Below are positions 19,732 to 26,856 of a DNA stretch of 64,000 nucleotides, piece after piece. The stretch covers positions 49,684-113,683 of the forward strand of contig CAYMYI010000002.1 of NCBI GenBank assembly GCA_964394585.1. The letters are read 5' to 3'. The stretch's first letter is position 1; every line of letters starts with the position of its first letter. Both the position numbers and the translations under genes were made by a program. Source of the stretch: CAYUJH01 sp964394585. Its GTDB lineage: Bacteria > Bacteroidota > Bacteroidia > Cytophagales > Flammeovirgaceae. The notes beneath the pieces are model-generated. The model ran no database searches. It was not told where the DNA came from and saw nothing but the letters and a program-made list of their open reading frames with translations.

Positions 19732-20919
19732 TTAGCCGTTTAGAGCAGCAACGCCTGGGAGTTCTTTTCCTTCCATATACTCTAGCAAAGCACCGCCTCC
19801 GGTCGAAACATACGAAACCCGATCGCCAAAGCCTAGTGAATTTACTGCTGCCGCAGAATCACCGCCTCCAATTAAGGAAAATCCTCCTTTTTCAGTAGCT
19901 GCTACCACCGATTTAGCTACAGAAATAGTGCCCTCGGCAAAATTTGACATTTCAAATACCCCCATCGGCCCGTTCCATAAAATAGTCTTCGAGTGTTTGA
20001 TAATGTGCCCAAACTCTTCGCAGGCTGTAGGGCCTATGTCAAGCCCCATATATCCATCCGGAATTAGCTTGTTATCTACAATGATAGATTCCGAATCGTT
20101 TTTAAATTCTTTTGCGGCTATTGAGTCGGCAGGCAATAGTAAATTCACTCCTTTTTGTTGAGCTTTCATCAATAGATTTTGAGCTAATTCAAGTTTATCT
20201 TCTTCTACAAGCGAATTCCCTACATCCCCGTTTTGCGCTTTGAAAAACGTATATGCCATCGCCCCTCCAATGAGTAGGTTATCAACCAGGTCGAGCATAC
20301 GCTCGATGATGAGAATTTTATCAGAGATTTTAGCCCCTCCCATAATCGCTGTAAACGGTTTTTGGGCATTTCCTAAGACTGTTTGGGCATTATCGAGTTC
20401 GGCTTGCATTACATAGCCGGCTGTTTTTTCATCGAAAAATTGGGCTACTACAGTAGTAGATGCATGGGCACGATGAGCAGTTCCAAAAGCATCGTTTACG
20501 TAAATATTGCCATGTTTGGAAAGCTTTTCTGCAAATGCTTTATCGCCTTTGGTTTCTTCTTGGTAGAACCGCACATTATCGAGTAGTAAAACTTCGCCGG
20601 CTTGCAAATTTGCCGATTGATGGAAGGCATCTTCTCCGATACAATCGCCGCCAAATTTAACAGCAACACCGAGTTTTTCGGAGAGGTGTGCTACAATATG
20701 CTTTAAGGAGAATTTATCTTCAGGACCATTTTTGGGACGCCCTAAATGCGACATTAAAACAGCAGAGCCCCCATCTTGTATGATTTTTTGGAGGGTAGGG
20801 ATAGCCGCCCGAATGCGAGTATCGTCTGTAATTTGCATTTGCTCATTCAACGGAACATTAAAATCCACTCTTACAAGTGCTTTTTTTCCGTTAAAGTTGA
20901 AATCATCGAGCTTTTTCAT
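19732..20919 (-). CDS. pgk: Phosphoglycerate kinase
   Basis: This 395-residue protein catalyses the reversible transfer of phosphate between 1,3-bisphosphoglycerate and ADP in glycolysis. The N-terminal signature VRVDFNVPLN is present near residues 15-24, the substrate-site region MSHLGRPKNG near 55-64, and the C-terminal nucleotide-binding loop IGGGDSAAAV near 355-365. The length is normal for bacterial PGK. I use the ATG at 20919, which places MKKLDDFNFNGKKALVRVD at the N-terminus as in relatives; a TTG 27 bases upstream would add nine unlikely residues and overlaps the preceding terminator's T-run. It stands alone between two terminators. Confidence 0.97.
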   Translation of the reverse strand: MKKLDDFNFNGKKALVRVDFNVPLNEQMQITDDTRIRAAIPTLQKIIQDGGSAVLMSHLGRPKNGPEDKFSLKHIVAHLSEKLGVAVKFGGDCIGEDAFHQSANLQAGEVLLLDNVRFYQEETKGDKAFAEKLSKHGNIYVNDAFGTAHRAHASTTVVAQFFDEKTAGYVMQAELDNAQTVLGNAQKPFTAIMGGAKISDKILIIERMLDLVDNLLIGGAMAYTFFKAQNGDVGNSLVEEDKLELAQNLLMKAQQKGVNLLLPADSIAAKEFKNDSESIIVDNKLIPDGYMGLDIGPTACEEFGHIIKHSKTILWNGPMGVFEMSNFAEGTISVAKSVVAATEKGGFSLIGGGDSAAAVNSLGFGDRVSYVSTGGGALLEYMEGKELPGVAALNG

Positions 20920-20945
20920 ACGATTTAAGAGTTTTGTGTAATCCA

Positions 20946-20981
20946 AATAAAAAAAAGCTACCTAGTTAAGGTGGTAGCTTT
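20946..20981 (-). terminator. Rho-independent terminator after the NTF2-like gene
   Basis: A nine-base perfect stem (AAAGCTACC / GGTAGCTTT, loop of 10) runs on the minus strand into eight T residues. It lies between the NTF2-like gene and the pgk start, so it ends the upstream transcript. Confidence 0.78.
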
Positions 20982-21070
20982 CTAAAATTAAGAGTAATCG
21001 AAGTATTATAAAAGCCTTACATGGCAAGTTTACCAAATGTTGATGCTTAGAAATTGCGTTATCACAATAT

Positions 21071-21883
21071 TTAAAACTTCACTTTGAACGATACGCAAGG
21101 CTCTTTGTAAATATCTTTTACGATAGCATATACTGCTTCCGGACGCTCAGATGCTACTCCTAGCTTTCGTTTAGGTTCTTGGTTTTCGTCAAGTTCCCAA
21201 ACATTTCCGTTCGATTCCCACAAAAAAGGCTTTTGGTTTAGTAAAATGACTTGCTTGTTATCAACCACAGTAAAACTAAACGTAAGATTTTCAGTGGAAT
21301 ATCCTTTACCTTGTGGGATGGTAGTTTTGGCAACAAAATTTGCTGTACTGGCAAATAGTTCACAAAGGCAAGGGCCTTTGAACTTTTCATCTTCAAAGCC
21401 TACAACGGTGTAGTGGATAATCTTCCACTCGCCTTCTATTTTGCGGAACACAAGCGTTACAGTTTCATTTCCTTTTACCCACACTTCGCCATCGCGGAGG
21501 TTTTCATATTCTACAGAATACACTACAAGACCAGAGTTGCCATTAACATAACTGCGGGCAATTTCGAGTAAATCGTAATTGATTTTCATGCCCGGTGTGC
21601 CAATTACTTGCGATAAATACTTGTCAAAACCTTCGTAATCGCTGCGTAAGTAGCTTACATTATCGCGGATAGTAGTTACAAGAAGCACAGAAGTTAGCTT
21701 AGGATCGAGGTATTTTAATACCGATTGCTTGTCTTTTGAAGTGGCAAGTCGGTGGTATGCCTTCGCATAATCCCTCGTGATCTTTTCTAGCTGTTTAGCT
21801 TCGTCGGTTTGGGCGAATGCCACAGAAGAAACCATGAAAAGCAGCGAAAAAAACACTGTGAAAATTTTTGAACGGGTCATCAT
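21071..21883 (-). CDS. Secreted protein with NTF2/SnoaL-like domain
   Basis: With the start at the ATG at 21883, the product has 270 residues and a clear signal peptide (MMTRSKIFTVFFSLLFMV, cleaved after AFAQ). Upstream in-frame ATGs exist (to 21940) but would put extra residues before the signal. The mature part resembles NTF2-like/DUF4440 folds: a helical start, then beta strands including GNETVTLVFRKIEGEWKIIH, a common closing pattern of that fold (about residues 145-165). The C-terminal 80 residues are not recognised. Such domains act as enzymes or as ligand pockets, so no function can be assigned. It is a single-gene unit ending at a strong terminator. Confidence 0.7.
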   Translation of the reverse strand: MMTRSKIFTVFFSLLFMVSSVAFAQTDEAKQLEKITRDYAKAYHRLATSKDKQSVLKYLDPKLTSVLLVTTIRDNVSYLRSDYEGFDKYLSQVIGTPGMKINYDLLEIARSYVNGNSGLVVYSVEYENLRDGEVWVKGNETVTLVFRKIEGEWKIIHYTVVGFEDEKFKGPCLCELFASTANFVAKTTIPQGKGYSTENLTFSFTVVDNKQVILLNQKPFLWESNGNVWELDENQEPKRKLGVASERPEAVYAIVKDIYKEPCVSFKVKF

Positions 21884-22083
21884 TAGCTTGATTGGTAATT
21901 GTAAAACGAAAAAACCAAAAATATATAAGGGTATGCTCAATTATAAGCATCGTTAAAACACTTGTAAAAGGTAGTGGGTAAGAAACTTCAGAGAACGTAT
22001 CAATTTTGCAGTGGCAAATATAGAAATTTAAACTAGCCAATTAGAAAGTACCGCTTAACTAACAGAATAGAAGATTTGGCACA

Positions 22084-23088
22084 TTACTCATATTTGTGAA
22101 GTGCCTCGCGAAGTTTTTCCTCAATAGTTGTTCGTAGTTCAGATGGTTCGATTACTTCAACACCTGCACCATAACTCAAAATCCAACTCATAATTTCAAA
22201 ATTATTAACTAATCGAAAACGCATTATACATGAGATTTCATCTTCTTTAAGAATTTCCTGAGTTTCGTGGATGGGCGATGCTTTTACATAGTTTGCGGTG
22301 AGCGTATCGAAGCGAAGCACAATGGTTTGTGCCTTTTTATTTTGGGTGTTTACGCCATAGCAATATTTGAAAAATGCTTCTGCATCAAACTGAACCATAT
22401 TGGCAGTGAGATAGATGCTTTCTACCTTTTGTAAGGATACAATCCGATCTACGCCAAATGTACGAATCCCCTTACGCTCTTCTACGTACCCAATTACATA
22501 CCACAAATTTTTAAATTCTTTCAGAAGATAGGGATGTAGCGTGTAAGTTTCTTCGGTATCGCTTGTAAACTTCCGATACGAAAACTGCACTACCTGTTTT
22601 TCGGCAATAAGCGTAATGAGTCGGCTAAGCGTTTCACTTCCTTTTACGTATTGCGATTTATCAATTTGCACAAAGTTTTGTACTTGCTGAAAGTCGCGGT
22701 TGAAGTTGCGGGTAATTTCTAACCCATCCAATACTTTATCTACCGCATCAGAGAATTCAGAAAAAATCGGAAGCGCTTTAAATTCTTCTAAGAAAGTTTC
22801 TACAAACTGCAAAGCTGTTAGGTTTTCTTCCGAGAGGTTTACAGAAAGCAATTTAAAGGCAGGGTCGGCATAATAATATCCCCTTTGGGTGGGGTGGTAG
22901 CTTATAGGGGCATCAAATTCTAGCCGCATGGCATTGAGGTCTTTTTCTACAGTAGAGGCTGAACGCACCCCAAATTTATCGTGTACGCTTTCTAGGATTT
23001 CGGCTTTAGTAGGGTATTTATGCTGCTTATTTCGCAGCATGCGATCGATGTGTAGATACCGAAAAAAAGCAAGTTTATTGGTAGGCAT
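22084..23088 (-). CDS. WYL-domain transcriptional regulator (YafY-like)
   Basis: The 334-residue protein opens with a winged helix-turn-helix of the type found in WYL regulators (about residues 1-75, including SASTVEKDLNAMR as the recognition region). A WYL domain follows at about 165-250, with LKEFKNLWYVIGYVEE carrying the core aromatic pattern, and a C-terminal WCX-like region ends the protein. WYL proteins are ligand-responsive regulators, some of which control phage defence or DNA damage genes. Here the closest divergent neighbour, 133 bases away, is the periplasmic binding protein gene, which may be a target, though this is only positional inference. Confidence 0.88.
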   Translation of the reverse strand: MPTNKLAFFRYLHIDRMLRNKQHKYPTKAEILESVHDKFGVRSASTVEKDLNAMRLEFDAPISYHPTQRGYYYADPAFKLLSVNLSEENLTALQFVETFLEEFKALPIFSEFSDAVDKVLDGLEITRNFNRDFQQVQNFVQIDKSQYVKGSETLSRLITLIAEKQVVQFSYRKFTSDTEETYTLHPYLLKEFKNLWYVIGYVEERKGIRTFGVDRIVSLQKVESIYLTANMVQFDAEAFFKYCYGVNTQNKKAQTIVLRFDTLTANYVKASPIHETQEILKEDEISCIMRFRLVNNFEIMSWILSYGAGVEVIEPSELRTTIEEKLREALHKYE

Positions 23089-23221
23089 TGCTCAATAAAA
23101 CTACGAAGTTAGCAAAACTAAGGTACGGTTCATGGTGGATCATCGATTTCCACACACTAGCCCTGTACTTTCAAGGAGGTACTTCAATATATTGGATATG
23201 AAGTTAAAACCATAATTTTTT

Positions 23222-24358
23222 ATGTCGAACGCTACGTTTTTATTTCGCAAGCCGATGTGGAGCTGTATACTGTTTGGGATTACGTTCTTTCAGTGTGGTA
23301 CTCCCACGGCTCAGCAAGAAAACAATCAGATATCAACCATACAAGAGGTGAGTTATCAGCCTCGTTATGCAGAGCGGTTTACTATTGTTTCGCATGCAGA
23401 AGGCATACAAGTTAATATCATGCATCCTAATGCAGATACTTTGCGTTTCGTGTTAGGGCGCGATGGGCAGAGTAACCAAGCAGTACATAATTATATCCCT
23501 TTAGGAATAGCGAAAGGTGTATTTACTTCTGCTACGCATATCACGTTTTTAGAGGCTATCGGAAAACTCGGAGTGGTGGCAGGCTTTTCAAATTTCGATT
23601 TTATAGGAAATCCTTCAACGCGTAGCTACTTAGAGAGGAAAGGAGTGGCAGAAGTGGGAGAAGAAAGTCAATTGAACCATGAACAACTCGTTGCATTACA
23701 ACCCGATGTAATCATTACTTCAGGTCTTTATGAGCCTACTAGCCGGTCAAATAGCTCTTTTGTCCCTTTTTTAGAATGGAAGGAAGCGCATCCTTTAGGG
23801 CGTGCCGAGTGGTTGATTGTGATGGGGGCACTTACAGGTACTATGCTGGAAGCCCAACGCTATTTTGAAACGATAGAGAGAAATTACTTGGAAGCAAAAC
23901 AGTTGATAGGTAGGCAAACAAACTCGAAGCCTACCGTATTAATGGGGTTTCCTTACCAAGGGCAGTGGTTTGCTCCCGGAGGCAATAGTTTTATGAGTGT
24001 TTTGTTGAAAGATGCAGGAGCTGTATATCCTTGGGAGTCGCTTAACGTTCCAGGAAGTGCCGTCATCGATTTTGAAGAGGTGTATCGTGTTGGGCAACAA
24101 GCTTCGCATTGGATTGTTGCCGGCCATGTGTACGACCTTGCCACTGTACGCTCTACCGATGCAAGATTTAACGAGTTTAAAGCATTGCAGTTAGGAAACG
24201 TCTATAATAGTAGCAAACAGCGGACTATGGAAGGGTACAACATGTATTATGAAACTTCTGTAATTCATCCTGATTATGTTTTAAAAGATTTAACACAGAT
24301 TTTTCATCCGTCTGTTTCAGTGTCCGATACACTCCACTATTTTGAGCGTTTGCAATAG
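23222..24358 (+). CDS. ABC transporter substrate-binding protein, Fe-siderophore/heme/B12 type
   Basis: The 378-residue protein fits the class III (TroA/BtuF-like) periplasmic binding fold: two lobes joined by a long helix, with ITFLEAIGKLGVVAGF near residue 105, LVALQPDVIITSG near 160, and APGGNSFMSVLLKDAGAVYPW near 255. The N-terminus is a signal with Cys25 in FFQCG, so it may be a lipoprotein although the lipobox is weak. The family takes up iron-siderophore, heme or cobalamin complexes. No permease or ATPase gene is beside it. It converges on the heme oxygenase gene with 6 bases between the stops, which makes a heme or iron substrate attractive but not shown. Confidence 0.82.
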   Translation: MSNATFLFRKPMWSCILFGITFFQCGTPTAQQENNQISTIQEVSYQPRYAERFTIVSHAEGIQVNIMHPNADTLRFVLGRDGQSNQAVHNYIPLGIAKGVFTSATHITFLEAIGKLGVVAGFSNFDFIGNPSTRSYLERKGVAEVGEESQLNHEQLVALQPDVIITSGLYEPTSRSNSSFVPFLEWKEAHPLGRAEWLIVMGALTGTMLEAQRYFETIERNYLEAKQLIGRQTNSKPTVLMGFPYQGQWFAPGGNSFMSVLLKDAGAVYPWESLNVPGSAVIDFEEVYRVGQQASHWIVAGHVYDLATVRSTDARFNEFKALQLGNVYNSSKQRTMEGYNMYYETSVIHPDYVLKDLTQIFHPSVSVSDTLHYFERLQ

Positions 24359-24364
24359 TTTAAC

Positions 24365-24955
24365 TCATGTGTTCACGCCTTGTTGTGCTGCTTCTAAGCA
24401 CTGTCCAAATACATTAAAAGAACGAATTGCTGCTTCTACTACCTCTTCTTCTTGCTGAGGAGTATAAGAGATGGCATGCATCACCCCCATAAAGGCTTTC
24501 CAGTATTTACCGGTATCTTCCCCGTAGCAGCCATAAAATAATAGAGGTGCTTTCTGGGCAATTTCAGCGTTTTTCAGCAGTTTTTTCTTAATCATTGCAC
24601 CACCGAGGGTAGATCCTTCCATCACATAAAGAGCGCCAAGGGCTTCATACATAGAGTCCAATACTAGTTTTGGTAGCTGAGAAGTATCCACTGTTGGCAT
24701 TCCCATTTGTGTTAGTTCTTTTTCTAAAATATCTTTTTTTAACCGTTCTGATAATTGAAGCTGCCGCTGTATATGCGAAGGAAGCCCATTGAGTAACGCA
24801 GTTTCTACTACAGAATGGAAAAGAAAATTCCCATAAATCAATTCTTGATATTGAGCGTAAGATAGGGACCCATCCATTATTTTATCAGCAAAGGCTTTGT
24901 TCTCTACTTGGTCATGATAGGGGCGAGTAAGCTCTTTTAACTTTTGCATTATCAT
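24365..24955 (-). CDS. Biliverdin-producing heme oxygenase (BphO-like)
   Basis: This 196-residue protein is a heme oxygenase: the candidate proximal heme ligand is H14 in TRPYHDQVE, and the distal helix carries YVMEGSTLGG (residues 110-119), the glycine-rich pattern of bacteriophytochrome-associated heme oxygenases. It would cleave heme to biliverdin IX, CO and iron in the cytoplasm using an external reductant. Length is normal. It is the last gene of a minus-strand series with a STAS/SEC14-like gene (36 bases upstream), a second heme oxygenase, another STAS-like gene and a phytochrome, so it most likely supplies the bilin chromophore to the two phytochromes encoded upstream. The start could be the ATG two codons later (24949). 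Confidence 0.9.
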   Translation of the reverse strand: MIMQKLKELTRPYHDQVENKAFADKIMDGSLSYAQYQELIYGNFLFHSVVETALLNGLPSHIQRQLQLSERLKKDILEKELTQMGMPTVDTSQLPKLVLDSMYEALGALYVMEGSTLGGAMIKKKLLKNAEIAQKAPLLFYGCYGEDTGKYWKAFMGVMHAISYTPQQEEEVVEAAIRSFNVFGQCLEAAQQGVNT

Positions 24956-24991
24956 GGCTTTCTATAGTTTAGAAGGTTGTAACTTTATGTT

Positions 24992-25366
24992 TTAAGCAGG
25001 GGCATCTTGGAAGTAAAAACTTACTGCATTATCGGAAGCAAAAGAATTGTATACCGATTTCACTGAAATTTGCCCCATGATTTTCTTTGGAATATTCAAG
25101 TTGACTTTCTTTAGCGTGGAAGTAGCAAGTTGCGGAAACCAATCGTTTACCATCCAATCTTGCATATTCGGAGAGAAATATTCGCTTAGCGTGGAAAGAT
25201 CAAGGTATAATTCATGTGCCGAAAAATGTTCAATCGCCGACAGTAATATTAGTAAACTTTCTTTGTATGCCTGCTCATCAAAATCTTGAGCATTCCAAAC
25301 CACCCGGAGCGTTTTGCCTTTTTCTTCTACAGAAAGATTCCAATAACGATGATTGAACTGCTTCAT
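24992..25366 (-). CDS. STAS/SEC14-like small protein
   Basis: The 124-residue protein fits the small STAS/SEC14-like (SpoIIAA-like) family of Bacteroidota: a beta strand and helix, LYLDLSTLSEYFS (residues 53-65), then MQDWMVNDWFPQL (68-80), VNLNIPKKIMGQ (88-99) and VKSVYNSF (102-109). The C-terminal half aligns with the N-terminal domain of the 212-residue protein at 26151-26789, notably the W-x3-WFPQ motif, the IPxKIM motif and the SVKS/VVKS helix, so the two are paralogues. STAS domains bind partner proteins or small ligands; here neither target nor phosphorylation site is known. It sits between the two heme oxygenase genes, 14 bases after the upstream one. Confidence 0.75.
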   Translation of the reverse strand: MKQFNHRYWNLSVEEKGKTLRVVWNAQDFDEQAYKESLLILLSAIEHFSAHELYLDLSTLSEYFSPNMQDWMVNDWFPQLATSTLKKVNLNIPKKIMGQISVKSVYNSFASDNAVSFYFQDAPA

Positions 25367-25380
25367 TTTTTAGTGTTAGG

Positions 25381-26007
25381 TTAAGAAGAAAAGACGTTGG
25401 CATCAAGTTTCTGATGGCTTATGGCAATGCACTGCTCATAGAATAAAAACGTATCTTTTGCTTGCCGGATGGTGCTAGAATAAGCATCTGCAGGGGTAAT
25501 GCGAGTAGCCTCTTCAAAGAAAGATAGAAAGCTCTTCCAAAGTGGAGAAAGCTTTTTCCCGTAACAACCATAAAAGTGGATGGCTTCGGGAGGAACCGTA
25601 TTAAATTGATATAACTTTTTGCGAATCAGAGAACCCCCTATGGCTGTACCTTCAATCACATAGGCGGCTCCTAGTGCCTCCCATATACTTTTGCAGGCGT
25701 AAGAGGTAGAAGGAACATTAAGCATATTTGACAAACCCAAGGATTGCAAGTCTTTTTGCAAAAAGGGAAGTTTATCGCGCTGCGAGAACTGATAATTCAA
25801 ATGATGTGATAAAAACGGGGTAATACTTTTTTGAACAACTGAGTGGAAATAGAAATTACCTAAAATAAGTATTTTATACTGTGGTAGCGTAAGAGAGCCC
25901 TCCATAATTCGAGCAGCATATTCCCCGTGTTTTACACGTAAGTGATCTTGCTTCGAAAGCTCTCGGAATGCTTCTAAAAGCGATAAATGGGTGTTAGTAC
26001 GCTGCAT
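25381..26007 (-). CDS. Second, divergent heme oxygenase-like protein
   Basis: This 208-residue protein aligns with the BphO-like protein along its whole length: KQDHLRVKHGEYAARIMEGS matches the first helix, placing H22 as the candidate heme ligand, and YVIEGTAIGGSLI (116-128) matches the distal helix with both glycines. FHSVV and HFYGCYGKKLSPLWKSF are also shared. Sequence divergence is large enough to suggest old duplication and possibly altered regiochemistry, reductant use or heme/bilin handling. It follows the STAS-polyproline gene (143 bases) and precedes the small STAS-like gene (14 bases). Calling it an active heme oxygenase is inference from retained His and Gly residues; a non-catalytic bilin or heme carrier is possible. 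Confidence 0.78.
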   Translation of the reverse strand: MQRTNTHLSLLEAFRELSKQDHLRVKHGEYAARIMEGSLTLPQYKILILGNFYFHSVVQKSITPFLSHHLNYQFSQRDKLPFLQKDLQSLGLSNMLNVPSTSYACKSIWEALGAAYVIEGTAIGGSLIRKKLYQFNTVPPEAIHFYGCYGKKLSPLWKSFLSFFEEATRITPADAYSSTIRQAKDTFLFYEQCIAISHQKLDANVFSS

Positions 26008-26026
26008 TTAAGTAGTTATGTGAAAC

Positions 26027-26137
26027 TTAGATAAATTGCGTGGTGAACTTTAGGCTTATAAACCCTCCATCGTATAAATCTTCGTATGTATTATGCACTG
26101 CGTAGAATACACCTAAAGTTTGCACTACACCTTCCAT
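26027..26137 (-). CDS. Possible 36-residue ORF in the cluster gap
   Basis: The 143-base gap between the STAS-polyproline gene and the second heme oxygenase gene contains an ATG-started ORF on the same strand ending GGFISLKFTTQFI. It resembles no family I know. A 9-bp inverted repeat (AACTTTAGG at 26046 and CCTAAAGTT at 26112) lies inside it. It may be a chance ORF or a decayed gene end; the support is only position, strand and open frame. Confidence 0.25.
   Translation of the reverse strand: MEGVVQTLGVFYAVHNTYEDLYDGGFISLKFTTQFI
26046..26120 (-). repeat. Inverted repeat in the phytochrome cluster gap
   Basis: AACTTTAGG at 26046-26054 and CCTAAAGTT at 26112-26120 are exact inverted copies separated by 57 bases. 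They could form an mRNA stem between the STAS-polyproline and heme oxygenase genes, or be operator half-sites. No T-run follows, so it is not a standard terminator. Confidence 0.35.
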
Positions 26138-26150
26138 AAAAAGAAACCTT

Positions 26151-26789
26151 TTACTGATTTCCGCTCGGATTGTACGGCGGCGGCGGTGGTGGCACGTTTT
26201 GCGGGGGTGTATACGGTGGTGGTGGTGGAGGAACATTCTGTGTACTTTCCGGTGCTTGTTCTTGGTGTGGTGGTGGCGGCGACTGAGGTTGCGAAGCAGG
26301 AGGGGGACTCGAAGGCGGAGAGGCTACAGGGGCACTGCTTGTGCCATAGCTACTCCCATATTGATACGAAGAGGTTTGTACTGCCTCGCTTTCCAAGCCA
26401 ATATTTGCCCAATTGTTCAAATCTTCTTCAACCTCGAAGAAACTGATTTCTATATTATGTGCGGGCAATCCGGCATAAATAGACTTCACTACCATTTGCG
26501 ACATAATCTTCGCAGGGATGAGTACACCTAACTTATTGATGCCTAGTTGCATAACTTGCGGAAACCAGACATTGATAGTCCATACTTGGACTTCTAAATC
26601 TAAATAAGCGGCTAACTCATAGTAATTCATCAGTAGGGTAGAAGTGCCATGCTGGTGAATTGCTTCTAAGATTTTATCGCTCCCCTGCTTGTATTGCTCC
26701 GGCGAAGGCATCCCGTACCACTCCACATGAGTTTGTCCAACTCCTTCGGGGATTGTAATCGTGATATATTCTTCTTTAAAAAACTCCAT
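26151..26789 (-). CDS. STAS/SEC14-like protein with C-terminal polyproline tail
   Basis: The 212-residue protein has an N-terminal STAS/SEC14-like domain (about 1-128) with VWTINVWFPQVM (69-80), VLIPAKIMSQ (89-98) and VVKSIYAGL (100-108), paralogous to the 124-residue protein encoded three genes downstream. The tail from about residue 135 is low complexity, Pro/Ser/Gln rich, and ends with two copies of QNVPPPPPPY (184-193 and 197-206). Such polyproline runs commonly mediate protein contacts or act as flexible tethers. It starts 67 bases after the output-less phytochrome gene, making it the closest candidate for a signalling partner of that photoreceptor. No catalytic motif is visible. Function is unknown. 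Confidence 0.72.
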   Translation of the reverse strand: MEFFKEEYITITIPEGVGQTHVEWYGMPSPEQYKQGSDKILEAIHQHGTSTLLMNYYELAAYLDLEVQVWTINVWFPQVMQLGINKLGVLIPAKIMSQMVVKSIYAGLPAHNIEISFFEVEEDLNNWANIGLESEAVQTSSYQYGSSYGTSSAPVASPPSSPPPASQPQSPPPPHQEQAPESTQNVPPPPPPYTPPQNVPPPPPPYNPSGNQ

Positions 26790-26856
26790 AGTAAAGCGTT
26801 TATCAAAAAGATGGCTCTCTACCTAAATCTTTATTATTGTACTTGCAAAAACCGTG

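Noticed and set aside
20920..20946. TTG start for pgk giving nine more residues
   Set aside because: It overlaps the T-run of the preceding terminator and does not match the N-terminus of PGK.
24365..26007. TenA/thiaminase-type reading of the two all-helical proteins
   Set aside because: The His placement, the YVxEGxxxGG distal helix and the phytochrome context favour heme oxygenase.
26120..26531. Plus-strand frames opposite the STAS-polyproline gene
   Set aside because: Their Gly/Val/Trp runs are the antisense of the polyproline tail and show no recognisable protein.
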